Assembly (NCBI RefSeq): GCF_002564465.1
Contig: NZ_NUUX01000006.1
Location: forward strand, 202,152 to 266,151
Length of the DNA: 64,000 nucleotides
Direction of reading: 5' to 3'
Source of the DNA: Bacillus sp. AFS088145
Lineage (GTDB): Bacteria; Bacillota; Bacilli; Bacillales; Bacillaceae_G
The translations under genes were made by a program, and so were the position numbers. The notes below the pieces were generated by a model. The model searched no databases. It had not been told where the DNA came from and saw only the letters and a program-made list of their open reading frames with translations. Shown one piece after another: positions 45,594-54,829 of the stretch (positions within the stretch are counted from its first letter, which is position 1; every line of letters begins with the position of its first letter).

Positions 45594-46220
45594 ATGGATG
45601 AATTCGAGTCTCAATTAAATCCCACTGTAAGAAAAAATATAACAAAAACACTAACTCAACTTAATTTAAAAATCGAAGGCATGATTGGAAGAATTGAAAA
45701 TAAAGGATGCGGCATTTTAACTGAATTTGAAAATATCCATAGCGTCTTTAATAATTTACAAATGGATGCAGCCTCATTTTATTTAAATTCATATCTTTCT
45801 CCGTACACTGATATCTTTGATGAATTGGCAATCACAGTTCAACACTTATCCAAACGCAAACATGGCGGATTAATTGTTGTAAAAAGAGACGACTCACTTG
45901 AAGAATTGATGAGTTCTGGGATCCACGTCGGAGCAAAACTGTCCCCAGCATTATTAGAATCAATTTTTTATCCAGGTAGCCCGTTACATGACGGAGCAGT
46001 ACTAGTTGAAAATAACATGATCATTTCAGCAGGTAATGTACTTCCACTTTCTAAAATTACATACGATAATAAAAAACTTGGAACAAGGCACCGAGCAGCA
46101 GTTGGAATTTCCGAACAAAGCGATGCACTTGCCCTAGTTGTATCAGAAGAAACAGGAAATATATCTTTCGCTTATAAAGGAAGCTTATATCCTGTTAAAT
46201 ATGGGGCACCAATTAATTAA
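45594..46220 (+). CDS. cdaS: Diadenylate cyclase, CdaS type
   Basis: 208 residues, close to B. subtilis CdaS (207). N-terminal helical autoinhibitory region (1-65), then the DAC domain with HGGLIVVKRDD, the active-site FYPGSPLHDGAVLVE and LGTRHRAAVG. Converts two ATP to cyclic di-AMP; CdaS is expressed in the forespore and acts in germination. The ribosome site is weak (GCGAGATG). The 120 bp upstream is an open but unassigned frame. Confidence 0.92.
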   Translation: MDEFESQLNPTVRKNITKTLTQLNLKIEGMIGRIENKGCGILTEFENIHSVFNNLQMDAASFYLNSYLSPYTDIFDELAITVQHLSKRKHGGLIVVKRDDSLEELMSSGIHVGAKLSPALLESIFYPGSPLHDGAVLVENNMIISAGNVLPLSKITYDNKKLGTRHRAAVGISEQSDALALVVSEETGNISFAYKGSLYPVKYGAPIN

Positions 46221-46224
46221 AACT

Positions 46225-46252
46225 AAAACGATCATTTTTGATCGTTTTTTTG
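46225..46252 (+). terminator. Terminator after cdaS
   Basis: AAAACGATCA and TGATCGTTTT pair around a T loop, followed by seven T, leading straight into box B. Confidence 0.8.
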
Positions 46253-46285
46253 TTTGGCTGTTTAAATGGCAGTTTAGTTGCATTA
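46253..46285 (+). repeat. Solitary box B repeat
   Basis: Contains TTTAAATGGCAGTTTAGTTG and then CATTA. Matches box B of the 54.7-64 kb array and has the same terminator-box B order. Lies upstream of the ars operon. Confidence 0.75.
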
Positions 46286-46298
46286 GAAGTTTTAAAAT

Positions 46299-46318
46299 AA
46301 ATCAATTTTTTTTGATTA
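46299..46318. promoter_or_regulatory. ArsR operator 1
   Basis: AAATCAATTTTTTTTGATTA: inverted repeat ATCAA-N6-TTGAT typical of Bacillus ArsR operators, upstream of arsR. Confidence 0.7.
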
Positions 46319-46389
46319 ATATGTTGCATTTATTTGGTAAATTAACATAAACTAAATTCATCAAGAAAAGTTGATAAAGGAGTAAGCAT

Positions 46390-46716
46390 ATGACTGAGAT
46401 GATACAACAGTTCCTGAAATATGAGCAGAAATTTAAAGCGTTAGCTGATCAGAAGCGTCTAGAAATCATGTATGAGCTTTGTCAAAGAGGAAGTACATGT
46501 GTATGTGATTTAACGGAAGCGTTCGATATGACACAATCAAAGCTATCATATCATTTGAAAATCTTACTGGATGCAGGGCTCATCGTAAAAGAGACGAAAG
46601 GTACATGGAGCTATTATGACTTGAACGACACAGAAGTTAACAACTTGCTTTCAGAAGAGCTTTGTTGTATTTTCCGAAAATCAGATAACGGTAAACGTAA
46701 CAGTAATTGTTGTTAA
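46390..46716 (+). CDS. arsR: ArsR-family arsenical repressor
   Basis: 108 residues, winged HTH. The metal site is in STCVCDLTEAF (CxC of the ArsR class), recognition helix TQSKLSYHLKILLDAGLI. A C-terminal NSNCC adds a vicinal cysteine pair, which may help bind As(III). It represses the operon from the flanking ATCAA/TTGAT operators and leaves DNA on arsenite binding. Confidence 0.92.
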   Translation: MTEMIQQFLKYEQKFKALADQKRLEIMYELCQRGSTCVCDLTEAFDMTQSKLSYHLKILLDAGLIVKETKGTWSYYDLNDTEVNNLLSEELCCIFRKSDNGKRNSNCC

Positions 46717-46730
46717 TTTTTTTAATCATT

Positions 46731-46750
46731 AAATCAATTTTTTTTGATTT
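46731..46750. promoter_or_regulatory. ArsR operator 2, between arsR and arsI-like gene
   Basis: AAATCAATTTTTTTTGATTT, identical to operator 1 over 19 bases. It suggests a second repressed promoter for the downstream genes. Confidence 0.65.
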
Positions 46751-46774
46751 AATAAATTAAGGGAGGAATTCTGT

Positions 46775-47212
46775 ATGAAATATGTTCATGTAGGGGTTAA
46801 CGTAACAAATTTAGAGGCATCAATCGCTTTTTATGAAAAGGTATTCGGTTTAGCACCTATTAAAGTGAAAGAAGGATATACGAAGTTTCTGTTAGAAAAT
46901 CCAGGTCTTAATTTCACTCTAAATGTTCGTGATCAAGTTGAGGGTAATCAAGTAAATCACTTTGGTTTTCAAGTTGAATCATCTGAAGAAATCTTATTCC
47001 ATAAGGAAAGACTAGAAAAAGAAGGTTTCTTTGCACGTGAAGAAATGGATACAACTTGTTGTTATGCGGTTCAAGATAAGTTTTGGTTAACGGATCCAGA
47101 CGGAAATGAGTGGGAATTCTTCTATACCAAAGCAGATAGTGATGTTCAAAAAATAGAAAATAAGTCTTGTTGTAATACTTCCACTGCATCTAAAGTTAAT
47201 TCTTGTTGTTAG
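46775..47212 (+). CDS. arsI: ArsI/CadI-type VOC metalloenzyme (C-As lyase-like)
   Basis: 145 residues of the vicinal-oxygen-chelate fold. Metal ligands: MKYVHVGVNVTNLE (H), NHFGFQV (H) and DPDGNEWEFF (E). The vicinal cysteines in MDTTCCYAVQDKFW match the ArsI substrate thiols. Two extra CC pairs lie at the C-terminus (KSCCN, NSCC). ArsI cleaves the carbon-arsenic bond of trivalent organoarsenicals; CadI-like metal binding is the alternative. Confidence 0.85.
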   Translation: MKYVHVGVNVTNLEASIAFYEKVFGLAPIKVKEGYTKFLLENPGLNFTLNVRDQVEGNQVNHFGFQVESSEEILFHKERLEKEGFFAREEMDTTCCYAVQDKFWLTDPDGNEWEFFYTKADSDVQKIENKSCCNTSTASKVNSCC

Positions 47213-47231
47213 TGTGTAAAAGGAGAAGAGA

Positions 47232-48275
47232 ATGAAACGATTATCATTTTTAGACAGATATTTAACCCTTTGGATATTCGTAGCAATGGCAATTGGGATA
47301 ATTCTTGGCATTTCAACACCTGGATTTGTAGATAGCCTAAACAAATTACAAGTTGGAACGACTTCAATACCTTTAGCTATTGGATTGATTTTAATGATGT
47401 ATCCACCACTGGCTAAAGTTCGTTATGAAGAGATCGGAAGAGTATTTAAAGATGTAAAAGTATTATTTCTATCATTAATTCAAAACTGGTTAATTGGACC
47501 AGTATTAATGTTTTTATTAGCAATTATCTTTTTAAGAGATTATCCAGAGTATATGGTTGGTTTAATCATGATCGGTTTAGCACGATGCATTGCGATGGTT
47601 ATCGTATGGAATGATTTAGCTGATGGTGATCGTGAATATGCGGCGGGATTAGTAGCCTTTAACTCCATTTTCCAAATGATCTTCTTCTCTGTTTACGCAT
47701 ATTTCTTCGTAACAGTATTACCAAAAGTTTTTGGATTAGAAGGTATGTCAATCGATATTACAATGCCAGAAGTGGCAAAATCAGTTTTCATTTATTTAGG
47801 AATTCCATTTTTAGCAGGACTATTTACAAGGTTAATTTTTGTAAGAGCCAAAGGTAGAGATTGGTATGAAAAAGAATTTATTCCAAAAATCAGTCCAATT
47901 ACGTTAATTGCATTATTGTTTACAATTATTGTGATGTTCTCATTGAAAGGAGAAGTAATTGTAGAGCTTCCTTTAGATGTTGTTCGTATAGCAATTCCTT
48001 TATTGATCTATTTCATCATTATGTTCTTTGTTTCTTTCTTCTTAGGGAAGAAATCAGGAGCAAGCTATGGAGTTTCAACAACTCTAGCTTTCACAGCTGG
48101 AAGTAACAATTTTGAATTAGCAATTGCAGTTGCGGTTGGAGTGTTTGGAATTAATTCAGGAGCAGCATTTGCAGCAGTAATTGGTCCATTGGTTGAAGTA
48201 CCCGTAATGATTGCGTTGGTTAACGCAGCGTTGTGGATGAGAAGAAAATATTTTGCAAAAGAAACAACAATATAA
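47232..48275 (+). CDS. arsB: Arsenite efflux transporter Acr3
   Basis: 347 residues with about ten membrane helices. Conserved cysteine in [16 protein letters not shown] marks the Acr3 family. It exports As(III) using the proton gradient. In operon, 19 bp after the arsI-like gene. Confidence 0.93.
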   Translation: MKRLSFLDRYLTLWIFVAMAIGIILGISTPGFVDSLNKLQVGTTSIPLAIGLILMMYPPLAKVRYEEIGRVFKDVKVLFLSLIQNWLIGPVLMFLLAIIFLRDYPEYMVGLIMIGLARCIAMVIVWNDLADGDREYAAGLVAFNSIFQMIFFSVYAYFFVTVLPKVFGLEGMSIDITMPEVAKSVFIYLGIPFLAGLFTRLIFVRAKGRDWYEKEFIPKISPITLIALLFTIIVMFSLKGEVIVELPLDVVRIAIPLLIYFIIMFFVSFFLGKKSGASYGVSTTLAFTAGSNNFELAIAVAVGVFGINSGAAFAAVIGPLVEVPVMIALVNAALWMRRKYFAKETTI

Positions 48276-48298
48276 ATTTAAATAAAGGTGGAATCCAC

Positions 48299-48706
48299 AT
48301 GGCAGATAATAAAAAAACAATTTACTTCTTATGTACTGGAAACTCCTGCCGCAGTCAAATGGCAGAAGCTTGGGGGAAACAATATTTAGGAAATGGATGG
48401 AATGTCTTATCGGCTGGGATTGAAGCACACGGTGTGAATCCAAATGCTATTAAAGCAATGGATGAAGTTGGCATCGATATCCGAAATCAAACATCAGATG
48501 TAATCGATAATGATATCTTAAATAATGCAGATTTAGTGGTAACTTTATGTGGTCATGCAAATGATGTATGTCCAGTAACGCCACTACAAGTGAAACGTGT
48601 TCATTGGGGATTTGATGATCCTGCAGGTCAAGAATGGGATGTGTTCCAAAGAGTTCGTGACCAAATTGGACTTCGTATTAAACAGTTTGCTGAAACTGGA
48701 GAATAG
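48299..48706 (+). CDS. arsC: Arsenate reductase ArsC, thioredoxin-coupled
   Basis: 135 residues from ATG at 48299 (AAAGGTGG site). The low-molecular-weight phosphatase loop [12 protein letters not shown] carries the catalytic cysteine; resolving cysteines in [12 protein letters not shown]. Reduces arsenate to arsenite for export by Acr3. Confidence 0.95.
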   Translation: MADNKKTIYFLCTGNSCRSQMAEAWGKQYLGNGWNVLSAGIEAHGVNPNAIKAMDEVGIDIRNQTSDVIDNDILNNADLVVTLCGHANDVCPVTPLQVKRVHWGFDDPAGQEWDVFQRVRDQIGLRIKQFAETGE

Positions 48707-48711
48707 AAAGA

Positions 48712-48740
48712 AGAACCTTCTATCATGGAAGGTTCTTTTG
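48712..48740 (+). terminator. Terminator of ars operon
   Basis: AGAACCTTC and GAAGGTTCT pair, followed by TTTG. A second hairpin (AATACCTAATTT/AAATTAGGTATT, 48856-48880) precedes the VOC remnant. Confidence 0.8.
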
Positions 48741-48915
48741 TTTTCATTAATCAACTAACTCATATTTTAGTTTAACAGAGCCAAATATTTAAACACTACA
48801 AATGCATTAGGTAATAAGGTCAATAGCTATAATGTAACTTTTATTACCTATAAAAAATACCTAATTTAAAATTAGGTATTAAATAGTTGCCTATTGTGCA
48901 ATAAATTCATAACGG

Positions 48916-49220
48916 TCAATTTTCTTTTTGATGACCTCTTTTTACAGCCTCTTCTGATAGTGCTGTGAAAATTTGAAAGGTAATACCGAATTTGTCGGTT
49001 ACAATAGCGTAAGCAGGACTAAAATGAACTTGTTTCAGTGGCATCACCACTTGACCATCTTGTTTCAACAATTCGTAAAACTTATTTGTTTTCTCTATTT
49101 CATTGGTAGTAATACAGATGTTAACATTGTTGCCGTTTCGATATTGTAAACCTGGAAACATATCAGCAATCATGATATTGGTCTCACCGATTTTTAATAT
49201 TGCGTCGTCTTGATTTAAAA
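48916..49220 (-). pseudogene. PhnB-like VOC protein, N-terminally truncated
   Basis: Intact C-terminal part IGETNIMIADMFPG, NNVNICITTNEI, VTDKFGITFQIFT of a glyoxalase/PhnB-type VOC protein of about 140 residues. The first 40 or more residues are missing: upstream on the minus strand the frame meets a stop (TAA) at about 49236. No start site. Confidence 0.65.
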
Positions 49221-49291
49221 AATATAATTAATTTCTTTATGAAAGGGAATAAATGGAGAATTCATGAAAAATGTATCTGTTTTTTACTTTC

Positions 49292-49437
49292 CTATTTTTT
49301 GAGTTGAAACAGTCCCGTAGGAAGTTGTGCATCCCAATTTTCTGGGATATCTAGACGTAGCGCATGAGCAACGACTGCAGCAGTGTCTATATTTTCTACA
49401 TCAGACAATACGGTGCCAGGCTTTATAGACTTTCCTT
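49292..49437 (-). pseudogene. C-terminal remnant of an alkaline phosphatase/phosphodiesterase-family gene
   Basis: Minus strand reads KPGTVLSDVENIDTAAVVAH, ALRLDIPENWDAQLPTG and ends at TAG (49292-49294). The VENIDTAAVVAHALxxxxPENWDG pattern is the C-terminus of type I phosphodiesterase/alkaline-phosphatase-like proteins. The rest of the gene is absent; 49440-49620 shows nothing. Confidence 0.6.
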
Positions 49438-49659
49438 AGTTAATCATTAAATATAATGATAATGTGTAAAATACATATATTTTGAGAGGATTATCCTAAT
49501 AACAAATCTGAAATTTGCAATGTAAATTGATTGATAAATTAAATTCTGATATCAGATTCAGTTCTTTTACAGTTAGATTCTTATAGAACCTCCTTTTTAG
49601 GTTTGCAAACATAATTCTGCAAAAAAAAACAACTAATGTCGGTTTTTTTTAGTTCATTT

Positions 49660-50532
49660 TTAACTTTTTTGTGTAATTGAATTAACAAGTTGGGTCAGTG
49701 CTTCGTTTATCGGCGTAACTGGACGACCCAGAACTTTCTCAAAATCATTGTTTTCAACTTCTAGTGAACCGTTCCGAATGCTTTCTTGAATTCCTACTAC
49801 AATCGGAATCACAAAATCAGGTAAACTTAAGCCTTTCATAATCTCTGCATATTTTTCGTCACTAACTTGTTGTACAGGTATTTCTTTACCCAATACAGCC
49901 CCAAGAGCAGATACCAATTCTTCTTGAGTTAAAAGGGGACCAGAAAGTTCATACACTGTATTTTCGTGACCGTTTCCAACAAGAACTGCTGCCGCCGCAT
50001 CTGCATAATCTTGTTGCAGTGCCCAGCCTACTTTACCTTTTCCAGCAGAAGTTACCCATGGAGCTCCTGCCATAGCACTTTGAATGCTTCCGATTTCATT
50101 TTCTAGATACCAATTGTTACGCAAGAAAGAATATGGAATACCCGTTCTAATGATAGCTGCTTCTGTCCCAACATGAGGTGGAGCCATTAGATTTTTGCTT
50201 TCTGTTGCATTCGCTATACTTGTGTAAGCAATAAATTTTACTCCTGCACGCTCAGCTGCTTGAACAGCATTAGTATGTTGACGAATTCTCGTTTCATTGT
50301 CACCATCGGCAGAAATAATTAATAAACGGTCAATCCCCGTAAAAGCATTGTCTAATGTTTCTGGATTATCAAAATCTCCTTGACGAACTTCTATTCCACG
50401 AGCACGAAGTCCTTCTGCTTTCTCTGGATTTCGAACACTCACTGCCAGCTCACTTGCAGGTATAGATTTCAATAATGATTCTACAACCTTTGAACCTAAT
50501 TTCCCTGTTGCTCCGGTAACTAATATTTTCAT
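49660..50532 (-). CDS. NmrA-like NAD(P)-binding oxidoreductase (YtfG/QOR2 type)
   Basis: 290 residues from MKILVTGATG, with TGGAGGG upstream. Rossmann motif VTGATGKLGSKVV, LAVSVRNPEKAEGLRARG, DRLLIIS, and FLRNNWYLEN typical of the atypical-SDR quinone reductase group. Uses NADPH to reduce quinones or other electrophiles. Its composition is slightly richer in GC than neighbours. Confidence 0.87.
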   Translation of the reverse strand: MKILVTGATGKLGSKVVESLLKSIPASELAVSVRNPEKAEGLRARGIEVRQGDFDNPETLDNAFTGIDRLLIISADGDNETRIRQHTNAVQAAERAGVKFIAYTSIANATESKNLMAPPHVGTEAAIIRTGIPYSFLRNNWYLENEIGSIQSAMAGAPWVTSAGKGKVGWALQQDYADAAAAVLVGNGHENTVYELSGPLLTQEELVSALGAVLGKEIPVQQVSDEKYAEIMKGLSLPDFVIPIVVGIQESIRNGSLEVENNDFEKVLGRPVTPINEALTQLVNSITQKS

Positions 50533-50692
50533 TAATATTCCCTCCAATTTAGTTCTACCTGTAATAACATCAATTACATGTATCCATTTAATTTACATGT
50601 AACTATTTTGTCAACAGGTGAAATAATAATTCTGTACTTAAACAAATATGTGAAGTGCTTCCAAGATGTAGAATCCTAACAGCATTTAACTT

Positions 50693-51223
50693 TTAGAATT
50701 TTCCTTTATATTCTTCCCTTAAAAACTTAATTTGTGTATCTAATAACTTTATTGTCATTTTTGAATATTCCAGTCCATACTCAAGTGTTATTTTTTTATA
50801 TTTATCAGTATTTGGTGAATTTGATTGCACCTTCAATAAACTTTCTAGATCTCGTTTAACATGCTCTTTTTCATTTTCCATCCATTGAAGAATGTTTTCT
50901 TTCTTTGTAAATTTCCCAAAAAACAATCGGATAAAAAAATCTGACCTCATAATGGTCGGATTTATTGGGCTTTCCATGTACTGCTGAAATTCCTCTTGTC
51001 CTTTACTGGTAATCACATATAAATTTTTATTTGGCTTCCCTTCTTGCTGAATAACTTCTTTTTTTACATATCCGTCTTTCTCCATTCTTCTTAATGCTGG
51101 ATAAATTGCTCCAAAAGAAGCATCAAAAAAGTGAGCAACTGTTACTTCCATTTTTCTTTTAATATCGTATCCGCTCATTGGTTCTTCGGACAAAAATCCT
51201 AGAATAACATTTTGTATGTTCAT
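50693..51223 (-). CDS. PadR-family transcriptional regulator
   Basis: 176 residues. N-terminal wHTH: LGFLSEEPMSGYDIKRKME, GAIYPALRRMEKDGYV, YVITSKGQEEF; C-terminal coiled dimerisation helix. It follows the ABC-2 permease gene by 3 bp, so it is co-transcribed and probably controls the permease through the 15-bp repeats at 52486. Confidence 0.9.
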   Translation of the reverse strand: MNIQNVILGFLSEEPMSGYDIKRKMEVTVAHFFDASFGAIYPALRRMEKDGYVKKEVIQQEGKPNKNLYVITSKGQEEFQQYMESPINPTIMRSDFFIRLFFGKFTKKENILQWMENEKEHVKRDLESLLKVQSNSPNTDKYKKITLEYGLEYSKMTIKLLDTQIKFLREEYKGKF

Positions 51224-51226
51224 TGT

Positions 51227-52408
51227 TTATACCTCTTTTTTATATTTTACCGTTTTTTCAAAAGTGTATTTATGAATGTTTTCTTTTTTATTTTCCCTTT
51301 GTAGAGCCACTAGTATTAATGTAATGACGATAATACCCATTAAAATCCTGCAAAGCATAATTATCTCATGAGAAATGGATGGACCTCCAGTAACCAGGTT
51401 CATAATTCCTTCAACTGCATAAGTTGCTGGTAGAAAGTTACTTACGGTTTGATAAAAATATGACAATAACTCTCTTGGTATAGTTGCACCAGATGATAAC
51501 AGTTGAAAAGATAACATAGCAATATTTACCCATCCACCTGCATCACCCACAATAAAAAATGGAACCTGGGCAAGGAATAGGAATGTTAGTACATATATTA
51601 TTTGGAAAAACCACATTGTTATAAACCCTTGAGGAGAATGTACGCCCATTACATAAACCATAATAGATCCAAAGGTAGAAATCAGGATGGTAGCCGTAAC
51701 AATTAAAAGAACTCTAGCCCCGAACCTTTGCCAACGATTGTATAAATTCTTGTAAGCTTTAACAGCTTTGTTCATTTCCATAATAAATAGCATTGAACCA
51801 GTAAAGGATGCCATTACTAACATCATTGGAACCATCAATCTTGAAAAATTTGAAACTTTATTAATATCATCAACAACAGGACGTACACGTTCTGATAGTC
51901 CTTGAGATAATCCAATAGTTTGATTGGAAGGTACATGCATTTGCTCAAAAGTAACTTTTAAGCCCGACTTTACCGATTCGTTATTAATCGTACTAGTTAC
52001 TTTATCCTCAACTGTTTGCATTACACTTTTTACCATACTTGGATTTGATTCATTTAAAGAGTAAATGATTTTTGCCATCTTTTCATTATTTTGAAGCGTA
52101 GTAGTAAAATCTTCTGGTATATAGATTACCATTTGAACTTTACGATCATCTAGCTTTTCCTTTGCACTTTTTAAGACTGAAGAATGAGTAATTTTAAATT
52201 TTAAGTTTTCTTCTAAATTCTTTGCTATTTGTGCCCCCATTTTAGAGTCATCATTTACAATAATAATTTTAAATTGATCAGTACGGTCAGTAACATGATC
52301 ATATCCTGTAAGCCAGATAATGCTAAATAACACCTGAAAAATAATTGCAGTTATTAACCCAATAATAACGCTCGGCGTTTTTAATAAGGATAAATATACA
52401 TTTTTCAA
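51227..52408 (-). CDS. ABC-2 type permease (YhgE/DUF3533-like)
   Basis: 393 residues. One N-terminal membrane helix (15-35), a 150-residue extracytoplasmic domain with VNDDSKMGAQIAKNLEE, then five helices (190-375). No ATPase gene adjacent. Such proteins export drugs or lipids. Operon with padR. Confidence 0.85.
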   Translation of the reverse strand: MKNVYLSLLKTPSVIIGLITAIIFQVLFSIIWLTGYDHVTDRTDQFKIIIVNDDSKMGAQIAKNLEENLKFKITHSSVLKSAKEKLDDRKVQMVIYIPEDFTTTLQNNEKMAKIIYSLNESNPSMVKSVMQTVEDKVTSTINNESVKSGLKVTFEQMHVPSNQTIGLSQGLSERVRPVVDDINKVSNFSRLMVPMMLVMASFTGSMLFIMEMNKAVKAYKNLYNRWQRFGARVLLIVTATILISTFGSIMVYVMGVHSPQGFITMWFFQIIYVLTFLFLAQVPFFIVGDAGGWVNIAMLSFQLLSSGATIPRELLSYFYQTVSNFLPATYAVEGIMNLVTGGPSISHEIIMLCRILMGIIVITLILVALQRENKKENIHKYTFEKTVKYKKEV

Positions 52409-52485
52409 TTCAGTAATCCTCCTTTAATTTACTTATGTTGTTTAATATTAATATTAATATTGACATTATCTATATTAATAACATC

Positions 52486-52545
52486 GATATAAACAATGTT
52501 GATATAAACAATGTTGATATAAACAATGTTAATATAAACAATCTT
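52486..52545. repeat. Four tandem 15-bp repeats upstream of the permease-padR operon
   Basis: GATATAAACAATGTT occurs exactly three times in tandem (52486, 52501, 52516), then AATATAAACAATCTT (52531). Preceded by a TAATAT-type low-complexity run. Position suggests PadR operators. Confidence 0.75.
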
Positions 52546-52638
52546 AGCATAAATGTCAATCTTAAATAAAAAAAATTTTAAAATAAATAATAAAATTTCA
52601 GGCTGCTCCTTAATACAATAAACTTAACAAAAAAAGCG

Positions 52639-52945
52639 TTAATCCTTCCTGGATCAACGCACCAATAATGATTATTTTCCTATTTTTTGATGATTAGATT
52701 TCCCTCTTGTACAATTCACATAATCGAGCTGAGTAGCCTATAACGAGGAAATCCGCATGCCCATCAAGCCAAGAAAATAGGTCACCCCCAAAACGATAAA
52801 TTGAGCTTATAAGTTACAAGAAAGTCCAAAATTTCGTTCTGGGGGTACTACAAAACTTTAACTTAATGGGTATGTGGTGGTACCCCATTAAGTGTTATTC
52901 CAGAAAATGGCCCTTTAATTGAACAATTATATTGTCATTTAACGT
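52639..52945. other. Gene-free stretch
   Basis: A hairpin GCGTTAATCC/GGATCAACGC lies at its left edge. Rest non-coding, with a GGGGGTACTACAAAAC...GGTACCCCATTAAGTG patch that shows local inverted GGTACC/GGTACC pairing. Nothing assigned. Confidence 0.35.
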
Positions 52946-52971
52946 TTAATTGTTCATTTTTGGTTTTGCCT

Positions 52972-53243
52972 TGAAGATGAAGAAGAATTTGAAATATTTG
53001 AACAGGAAGTAGAAGGAGTTGAAGAGTCCTCCTTTTCAGTTATAGACTTCGGTAAAAACGGATGCTTTAGTTACACAATGAGATTGTTACTTGAACTTCG
53101 ATTTGTCTTCTTGGTGGAAGAAGTTTTTCTTATCGATGCGCCATTTTATATAGAAGAATGTCGTCATCGTAACGTCGAATATTTATGGGTGGCTGCGATC
53201 TCAGATAAATACAAGCAAATCGTCCTGACATCTGCTGGTAAGT
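52972..53243 (+). pseudogene. Open frame without start, possible ATPase remnant
   Basis: About 90 codons open to TGA, beginning EDEEEFEIFEQEVEG and ending KYKQIVLTSAGK, with VFLIDAPFYIEE in the middle (hydrophobic strand then D-A-P, as in Walker B regions of SMC/ABC-type ATPases). No start codon or ribosome site. Gene identity unknown. Confidence 0.35.
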
Positions 53244-53465
53244 GAAAAACTTGTTGCCTTCTAGCAACCTATTTTCTTATGAAAAGTAATTGAATGAACG
53301 TTAAGAATGTAAGTCAGGCGGGCAGCACGACGGACCGATCAGTAAGGAAAAGTGAACATTACTGTCATTTCCGTATGTGTCGCTTCGGTGTTAAATGGAC
53401 CGATAACCACGGTCTGTACGGACGAGCGTGAACATTCCGTAGGTTCCTGTTCCATTTACGGCAAG
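53244..53465. other. GC-richer non-coding block
   Basis: Contains GGCGGGCAGCACGACGGACCG, then GACCGATAACCACGGTC and CGGACGAGCG; visibly richer in GC than the rest. ATGGACCGAT and CGGACCGATC recur. No frame. Likely horizontally acquired debris joined to the hsdR remnant. Confidence 0.4.
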
Positions 53466-53469
53466 GCCG

Positions 53470-54423
53470 CCACGATCAAGCGCTTGAAATCTTTAGTGCG
53501 AATGATGTGAAAGGAGCTCTACACTCGATTGACGAAGAGTTACCACGATTGGAACAGCGTCATCGTTCCTCCATGCGTTTTTTTTGATGGACTAAAGAAA
53601 ACACAGCAAGAAGAGAGTGTTCTACGCCTTTCGGATGAAGATGCCCGGGCGGAATTTGATATTGCTTATAAACGATTTGCAGAAAGTATGGATAAAGTTA
53701 TGCCAAGTCCGAAAGCTGAAAAATTTGTAGGTGATTTAAAACATCTTGGGATAATTCGTCAGTTAGCGAAATCACGTTTTTCGGTAGATGACGGACTGGA
53801 TATTTCCGATTGCGGGGAAAAGGTTCGAAATCTCGTTTATAAACATTTACAATCAGAAGGTATTTGTTGTACGTGATCCAATATCTATTTTAGATGCTTC
53901 TATTAAGGAAGAAGTAGAGGCATATGTTTTACCAGAAACAAAGGCTGCTCAAATTGAGCATGCAATCAAACATGAAATTTCCGTCCGAATGAAAGAAGAT
54001 GAAGTATTTTACACGTCTCTCAAGAAAAAGGTCGAGGACTTGTTAGAAAAATTTAAAGAGCGATAAATGAATATCTATGAACTAATCGAAAAGCTCTATG
54101 AGACTCGTGAGGACCTAGTAAAAAAAGTCGAAGGTCAGACCAAAAGCGGATTATCTTCGGAACAAGAGCCATTCTATAATAAATTATTCGAAGTGTTTGA
54201 AGGACAAAAAGATGAGGATGAGTTAAAGAGTATTGCGGTGGAGTTTCACCAATTCATCGAAGAACGTGTCACTACACTCCGTGATTGGACATCCAAGACC
54301 GATTTTAAACGAAAGTTAAATGAGGATTTGAAGATTATCTTATTAAAGAAAAAGATGTTTATGAGTGATGCATCAATGTTAGTGGGCTATTTTACAGCTC
54401 TTGCGGAAGTTCAATATCGGTAG
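53470..54423 (+). pseudogene. hsdR: Decayed hsdR (type I restriction endonuclease), C-terminal part
   Basis: Reading with corrections: EIFSANDVKGALHSIDEELP, then a frame change in the T8 run (53578-53585), then FDIAYKRFAESMDKVMPSP, KHLGIIRQLAKSRF, LDISDCGEKVRNLVYKHL, a second frame change near 53860, then EEVEAYVLPETKAAQIEHAI and LLEKFKER, a TAA at 54064-54066, and in the same frame MNIYELIEKLYE to the end. This is the helical C-terminal region of HsdR. The motor and nuclease domains are gone, so it is inactive. Confidence 0.75.
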
Positions 54424-54432
54424 TAAGCAACC

Positions 54433-54463
54433 AACCAACCTAATAGTTTGAGTTAGGTTGGTT
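54433..54463 (+). terminator. Hairpin after hsdR remnant
   Basis: AACCAACCTAA and TTAGGTTGGTT are perfect complements. Confidence 0.7.
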
Positions 54464-54698
54464 ATCTGTGTGTATATAGCTATTAAGAATGGGAATCAAC
54501 ATTTAGAACTCAAACATTCACTATTTAATTTTTAAGTACTTATCAATTTTAATAAATTAATGATTAATACATATTTGTTTCGAAATGTTTTAAAAAATAT
54601 ATAGATCTCTAATTTCTTTTTTTGACATGATTTTGATGGAAAAACAATGAAAATTTTAAATGAAGTTTGTTGAAGAATGATATTGTGAAGGATTACAC

Positions 54699-54724
54699 TT
54701 AAACTAAATGGCAGTTTAGTTGAA
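54699..54724 (+). repeat. Box B, first element of the array
   Basis: TTAAACTAAATGGCAGTTTAG then TTGAA. Two mismatches from the box B consensus. No box A before it; the hsdR remnant ends 275 bp upstream. Confidence 0.8.
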
Positions 54725-54829
54725 TAACAAATTTTCAGTAATAATCATTATATTAAAACGGTTATATTTAAAAATGGTAAAATGATATTAATATCAAATG
54801 GGACTTTTTATTTTTAGGAGGATAACTAG

